Shown: positions 9,502 to 12,331 of the stretch, in pieces | How the letters are laid out: each line of letters opens with the position of its first letter | How positions within the stretch are numbered: the stretch's first letter is position 1 | Source of the DNA: an uncultured Pirellulaceae bacterium | GTDB taxonomy: Bacteria > Planctomycetota > Planctomycetia > Pirellulales > Pirellulaceae | Direction: 5' to 3' | NCBI GenBank assembly: GCA_934278005.1 | Contig: CAKQWG010000094.1 | Span: 1-12,331, forward strand | Length of the DNA stretch: 12,331 bases | The notes under the pieces: generated by a model | Told to the model about the DNA's origin: nothing | Databases searched by the model: none | The model's input: the letters and a program-made list of their open reading frames with translations, nothing else | Made by a program: the position numbers and the translations under genes

Positions 9502-10824
9502 TTATCTGAGAAGGTTGAGTAACTCTTCACCCAGCGCAGGCAGCGCCGTGCGATCGCCGCGCTGAGCAGCCGTGACGAAGAGCGAGGCCAATTGACGATG
9601 AACGGCCAGAATGTCGCGGCGACGGTCGGCGATCTGGCTGACTTCCCAACGATCTTCCGGTTTGACAAATAGCTTGTCCCCGGAAACATCGCCGTGCATT
9701 TCCGACTGGGCAGCTTGCAAGGCAGCATCACCATCTAAATTATTTAGCACGGCGGACCAGGCAGGCGAACGCAGCCAGCAGCACAGGTGATCTGTCACCA
9801 TAGCCAAACGCAACGCACTGGGCCAGCGGTCGGGCGACTGAGCTGCCCCCAGGGCCAACGCATCACGCCCCCACAGCCCGTCGGGCCACTCGATGTGCAG
9901 CAGTCCAGCCAACGTGGCGGCGATATCTGGCAACTGGAACAACTCGGGACGCCGCAAGCCAACCGGCAGCCCGCCAGGCGGGACGAAGATTGTGCCCGTC
10001 TGCAGCTCTGAGCCGAACAGTTGTGGATGCCCCCAGCCCAGCCGGCCATGTTCCCCCAGCGGAACGCCACCCAGGGAGGTGAACAGCCATGACCAACTGC
10101 CTGCGTCTGCGCGTTGTGCGACCGCCTCGCGGATAGCCGAGATCGCCTCGTCGATAACGGTCGTCTGAGCGGCTGCTACCTGTCCCCAGCCGACAACGAA
10201 GTCAGGGTCGGTAGTAGCGTCGATGTCGATCGCCGGTGGCTCGACGTCCTGTGGCGGTTCAGGATCGTCCGGGTCGGCGAACAGGGCCCGCATGGCCAGC
10301 GGTGCGTCCCACGCATGCCGCAGTCCGCGACTGTGAATCCACACCAGCCCAGCGGGGCCTGTGGCTAAGTCGCTCGCTGCTGTAGCCAACAATTCCACCA
10401 CGCAGCAATGTGCCGTGTCGCTGGCGGGCTGATTGGGCATCTCGGGCTCGACCAATGTTACCTGGGGGCAACCCATGAAACTAGCCAGTTCGGCCACTTC
10501 CCTTGAGTCGGTCAATAGTCGCGCGGCACTGACAGGACCGTCGGCGGAAGTCGCCCGATCGCCGTGCTGAGCCGCATAGCTGTGCCAGAGATTCCAGGGC
10601 AGAGAGTCTGTTTGCAGCGCGTGTGCGCCGGTCCAGAGGCTACGCAGCTGTCGGTCGATGTCTTGAGAGTCGACAAAGCATTGGTCGAGCACAATGCCCT
10701 CGGCGGCCATCGCGTCGAGCGAAGGGGTGCTAGCTGTGCTCGAGCCGTACGTGCCGATCAATCCGGTACCGAGGCCTTCAATAACGAGAACAACTGCGCT
10801 AGCTGGGTGTGTTTGTTGTGGCAA
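9502..10824 (-). CDS. Sulfatase/alkaline phosphatase-fold protein lacking catalytic residues
   Basis: This 440-residue protein has the order of elements of a sulfatase: an N-terminal strand VVLVIEGLGTGLIGTYG (11-27), STASTPSLDAMAAEGIVLDQCF (29-50), the SLWTG turn (62-66), LFTSLGGVPLGEHGRLGWGHPQLF (247-270), PDIAATLAGLL (299-309), and a sulfatase-type end LFVKPEDRWEVSQIADR (385-401). The catalytic parts are altered. The usual metal-binding DD is E16-G17. The formylglycine Cys/Ser of CxPxR is absent (the region before SLWTG reads DIDRQLR). The usual DH of TSDHG is L251-G252. It is therefore probably a pseudoenzyme with a binding or structural role, or has an unrelated activity. No signal peptide or lipobox is seen, although sulfatases are often exported. 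The start is TTG at 10824; an in-frame TAA lies two codons upstream and the first in-frame ATG (residue 39) is inside the fold. It is likely the first gene of an operon with the DapA-like gene. Confidence 0.82.
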   Translation of the reverse strand: MPQQTHPASAVVLVIEGLGTGLIGTYGSSTASTPSLDAMAAEGIVLDQCFVDSQDIDRQLRSLWTGAHALQTDSLPWNLWHSYAAQHGDRATSADGPVSAARLLTDSREVAELASFMGCPQVTLVEPEMPNQPASDTAHCCVVELLATAASDLATGPAGLVWIHSRGLRHAWDAPLAMRALFADPDDPEPPQDVEPPAIDIDATTDPDFVVGWGQVAAAQTTVIDEAISAIREAVAQRADAGSWSWLFTSLGGVPLGEHGRLGWGHPQLFGSELQTGTIFVPPGGLPVGLRRPELFQLPDIAATLAGLLHIEWPDGLWGRDALALGAAQSPDRWPSALRLAMVTDHLCCWLRSPAWSAVLNNLDGDAALQAAQSEMHGDVSGDKLFVKPEDRWEVSQIADRRRDILAVHRQLASLFVTAAQRGDRTALPALGEELLNLLR

Positions 10825-10939
10825 TGCTTACTACCCGCACGAGCGGTCCATTCGTCTTGGGTTACTGATATAAAAATTACAACATGAGTGTAGCCGTGTT
10901 CTACGTTTAGGTGAACGAGTCTCTCCCGATTCCCATACT
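10825..10939. promoter_or_regulatory. Divergent intergenic region, probable promoters
   Basis: This 115-bp gap separates two genes transcribed away from each other, so it should contain promoters for both. An AT-rich core at 10868-10880 includes TATAAA (10869-10874) on the plus strand and, on the minus strand, TATATC. No -35 box with convincing spacing was found for either direction, so exact promoters are not called. Confidence 0.45.
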
Positions 10940-11881
10940 TTGAACACTCAGATGTCTGCCAACTCATCATTCAACGAACGTCATCCTGGCCTATCACCGG
11001 CCAGCTTTGTGCTGGCCCCTGCCCCCCCAGCATGCCCGCTGCCACAGTCGCCCGTGGCCACCACAGCTCCCATTCCGCTCAGCCCTGCGGTCGTCGAACC
11101 GCCCGCGTTAAATGTAGACACTTGCCATGTGTGGGGAGTGGATTTCGCTCGTCTGGACATGCAGCAGACGCTTGAGCTGGCGGAGCGAATTATCGAGCGT
11201 GGGCAGCCGGAGTATTTCATCACCGCCAACTTAAACTACTTGATGCTCACCGAGCAAAATCCGCGGTTAGCTGAGGTCAACACCCGCAGCGCGGCTGTGG
11301 TGGCCGACGGACATCCTATTGTCAAGCGTAGTCGCGCGACGAGCAAACCGCTCCCGTGTCGAGTGACCGGGGCCGACATGATTGTCGAGCTGGCTCGCTT
11401 GTCAGCTGATAAGGGCTATCGCATCTTCTTCTTAGGTGCCGCTCCGGGCGTAGCTCAAGCGGCTGCAGCCGAGCTCAGTCGCATGTTTCCCAACTTGCCA
11501 GTGGCTGGATGCTACTCGCCGCCGTTTCGCGCATTGACGGCTGACGAGCACAGCGAAATGCTCAATAGGATTCATGCTGCAAGGACCGACATTCTGCTGG
11601 TCGCCTTCGGACAGCCCAAGGGAGAGCTATGGATCCACGACAATTTGGCTGAGCTGCAAGTGCCACTGAGTATTCAGCTCGGCGCTTCGTTTGATTTCAT
11701 CGCGGGCGTTTCGCAGCGCGCCCCGGCGATATGGCAATGGCTGGAGCTGGAATGGCTGTTCCGCGCACTGAGCGATCCGCGACGACTAGGACCGCGCTAC
11801 GCCAAGAACATCCTGTTTCTAGCCAGACGCAAGCTTCGGGACTGGCGCCAGTGTCGTGGATCGCTCCGCAGTCCTTGCTGA
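10940..11881 (+). CDS. WecG/TagA/CpsF-family glycosyltransferase
   Basis: This 313-residue protein belongs to glycosyltransferase family GT26, whose members transfer N-acetylmannosamine(-uronic acid) or other sugars to lipid-linked intermediates at the cytoplasmic membrane during surface polysaccharide synthesis. The domain runs from ~64 to ~292: HVWGVDFARLD, YFITANLNYL with T95, VVADGHPIVKR with the probable catalytic D123, CRVTGADM with R141, IFFLGAAPGVA, LLVAFGQPKGELWI (219-232), IQLGASFDFIAG, and the basic C-terminal segment RAPAIWQWLELEWLFRALSDPRRLGPRYAKN. That last part is the membrane-associating end of this family. Residues ~5-60 are an unusual Pro/Ala/Ser-rich extension. The start is uncertain: TTG at 10940 or the in-frame ATG at 10952; neither has a clear Shine-Dalgarno. 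No partner polysaccharide genes are in the window, so donor and acceptor cannot be assigned. No terminator is evident after it. Confidence 0.9.
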   Translation: MNTQMSANSSFNERHPGLSPASFVLAPAPPACPLPQSPVATTAPIPLSPAVVEPPALNVDTCHVWGVDFARLDMQQTLELAERIIERGQPEYFITANLNYLMLTEQNPRLAEVNTRSAAVVADGHPIVKRSRATSKPLPCRVTGADMIVELARLSADKGYRIFFLGAAPGVAQAAAAELSRMFPNLPVAGCYSPPFRALTADEHSEMLNRIHAARTDILLVAFGQPKGELWIHDNLAELQVPLSIQLGASFDFIAGVSQRAPAIWQWLELEWLFRALSDPRRLGPRYAKNILFLARRKLRDWRQCRGSLRSPC

Positions 11882-11904
11882 TTGCAGAGAGTGGGGCCAT
11901 GCCT

Positions 11905-11955
11905 TCGCCTGCGCAGTCCGCGACTAATCGGATGGATGTGGGCTGTGGTGCAATA
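11905..11955 (+). repeat. Bracketing direct repeat, copy 1
   Basis: It begins TCGCCTGCGCA and ends GCTGTGGTGCAATA, with a diverged middle. The same ends in the same orientation occur at 12280-12329, offset 375 bp. Confidence 0.7.
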
Positions 11956-11998
11956 GAGCCGCGTGCGTTGGGCCAGTTGACCGGTGCATCTGCGGCCT

Positions 11999-12236
11999 GC
12001 TGCGGCTTGTTGTAGCTTCAGAGTTCGCTCGATCCCACGCATCGTCAGACGCCGAAGAGGATTTCCCGGCCGCGAGAGAGCTCCTTGTAGTGCTGCGACT
12101 TGTCGTAGCTTTTGTGGCCGCTCAATCCCACGCATCGTCAAACGCCGAAGAGGATTTTCCGGCCGCGAGAGAGCCCTTGTAGTGCTGCGACTTGTCGTAG
12201 CTTTTGTGGCCGCTCGACCCTACGTTTTGCCAAACG
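11999..12236 (+). repeat. 92-93-bp tandem repeat, about 2.5 copies
   Basis: Unit 1 is 11999-12091 (93 bp), unit 2 is 12092-12183 (92 bp), and unit 3 is a partial, diverging copy at 12184-12236. Units 1 and 2 share long identical blocks such as ATCCCACGCATCGTCA, ACGCCGAAGAGGATTT and CCGGCCGCGAGAGAG. The start of each unit (GCTGCG...GTAGC, 18 bases) can fold into a small stem-loop: 11999-12016, 12092-12109 and 12184-12201. No spacer-like unique segments separate the units, so this is not a CRISPR array. Confidence 0.92.
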
Positions 12237-12279
12237 GTACGAACGTTTTACGGGGCAGCGCTCTGCATAGCGCGAGCCG

Positions 12280-12329
12280 TCGCCTGCGCAAGCCGCAACT
12301 GTCGAACTGGTCGGCGCTGTGGTGCAATA
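12280..12329 (+). repeat. Bracketing direct repeat, copy 2
   Basis: This is the second copy of the ~50-bp element at 11905-11955. The first 11 and the last ~14 bases are identical, and the middle is diverged with a one-base length difference. It ends at the edge of the window, so a longer copy may continue beyond it. Confidence 0.7.
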
Positions 12330-12331
12330 CA

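Larger units (their letters stand above)
11882..12331. other. Repeat-rich non-coding region
   Basis: This 450-bp stretch to the window end has no convincing gene. The open frames crossing it simply run through repeats whose 92- and 93-bp periods do not both keep a reading frame. It contains the tandem array and the pair of bracketing repeats listed separately, plus a short stem GCGCT (12258-12262) / AGCGC (12269-12273). No transposase or terminal inverted repeat is visible; the region may continue past the window. Confidence 0.7.

Noticed and set aside
11797..12141. Minus-strand open frame with repeated MTMRGIER peptide
   Set aside because: The repeated peptide only reflects the DNA repeats. 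The 93- and 92-bp periods do not keep one frame, and it overlaps the end of the glycosyltransferase gene.
11999..12236. CRISPR array
   Set aside because: The units are contiguous tandem copies with no unique spacers, and no cas genes are present.

Overview
The window looks like chromosomal DNA of a planctomycete, most likely order Pirellulales. This rests on the RpoB N-terminus and overall RpoB/RpoC sequence character, which resemble Rhodopirellula-type proteins from memory, and on a degenerate sulfatase-like gene next to a DapA-superfamily gene of a type I associate with that phylum. No database search was possible, so genus and species are not claimed.

Layout: (1) 1-8371, plus strand, is the end of the ribosomal protein/RNA polymerase operon, with complete rpoB (19-3738) and complete rpoC (4082-8371). 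They are separated by an unusually long 343-bp spacer with a perfect 9-bp hairpin just after rpoB. A strong intrinsic terminator at 8410-8445 closes the operon. (2) 8449-10824, minus strand, is a two-gene unit converging on rpoC. A sulfatase/alkaline-phosphatase-fold protein that lacks the family's catalytic residues is followed after 12 bp by a dihydrodipicolinate synthase-superfamily protein. The latter keeps the Schiff-base lysine but has lost other DapA active-site motifs, and it carries a low-complexity insertion built on a perfect 3 x 12-bp tandem repeat. (3) 10940-11881, plus strand and divergent from that unit, is a WecG/TagA/CpsF-family glycosyltransferase with a Pro/Ala-rich N-terminal extension. 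(4) 11882-12331 has no convincing gene. It holds about 2.5 copies of a 92-93-bp tandem repeat, each copy starting with a small stem-loop, and the array is bracketed by two diverged copies of another ~50-bp repeat.

rpoB and rpoC encode the catalytic beta and beta-prime subunits of RNA polymerase. The minus-strand pair is probably co-transcribed but its substrate is unknown. The glycosyltransferase probably acts in cell-surface polysaccharide synthesis. I see no defence system, CRISPR array, transposase, tRNA or rRNA. The best candidates for something undescribed are the sulfatase-like pseudoenzyme with its DapA-like partner, and the structured repeat array at the right end.
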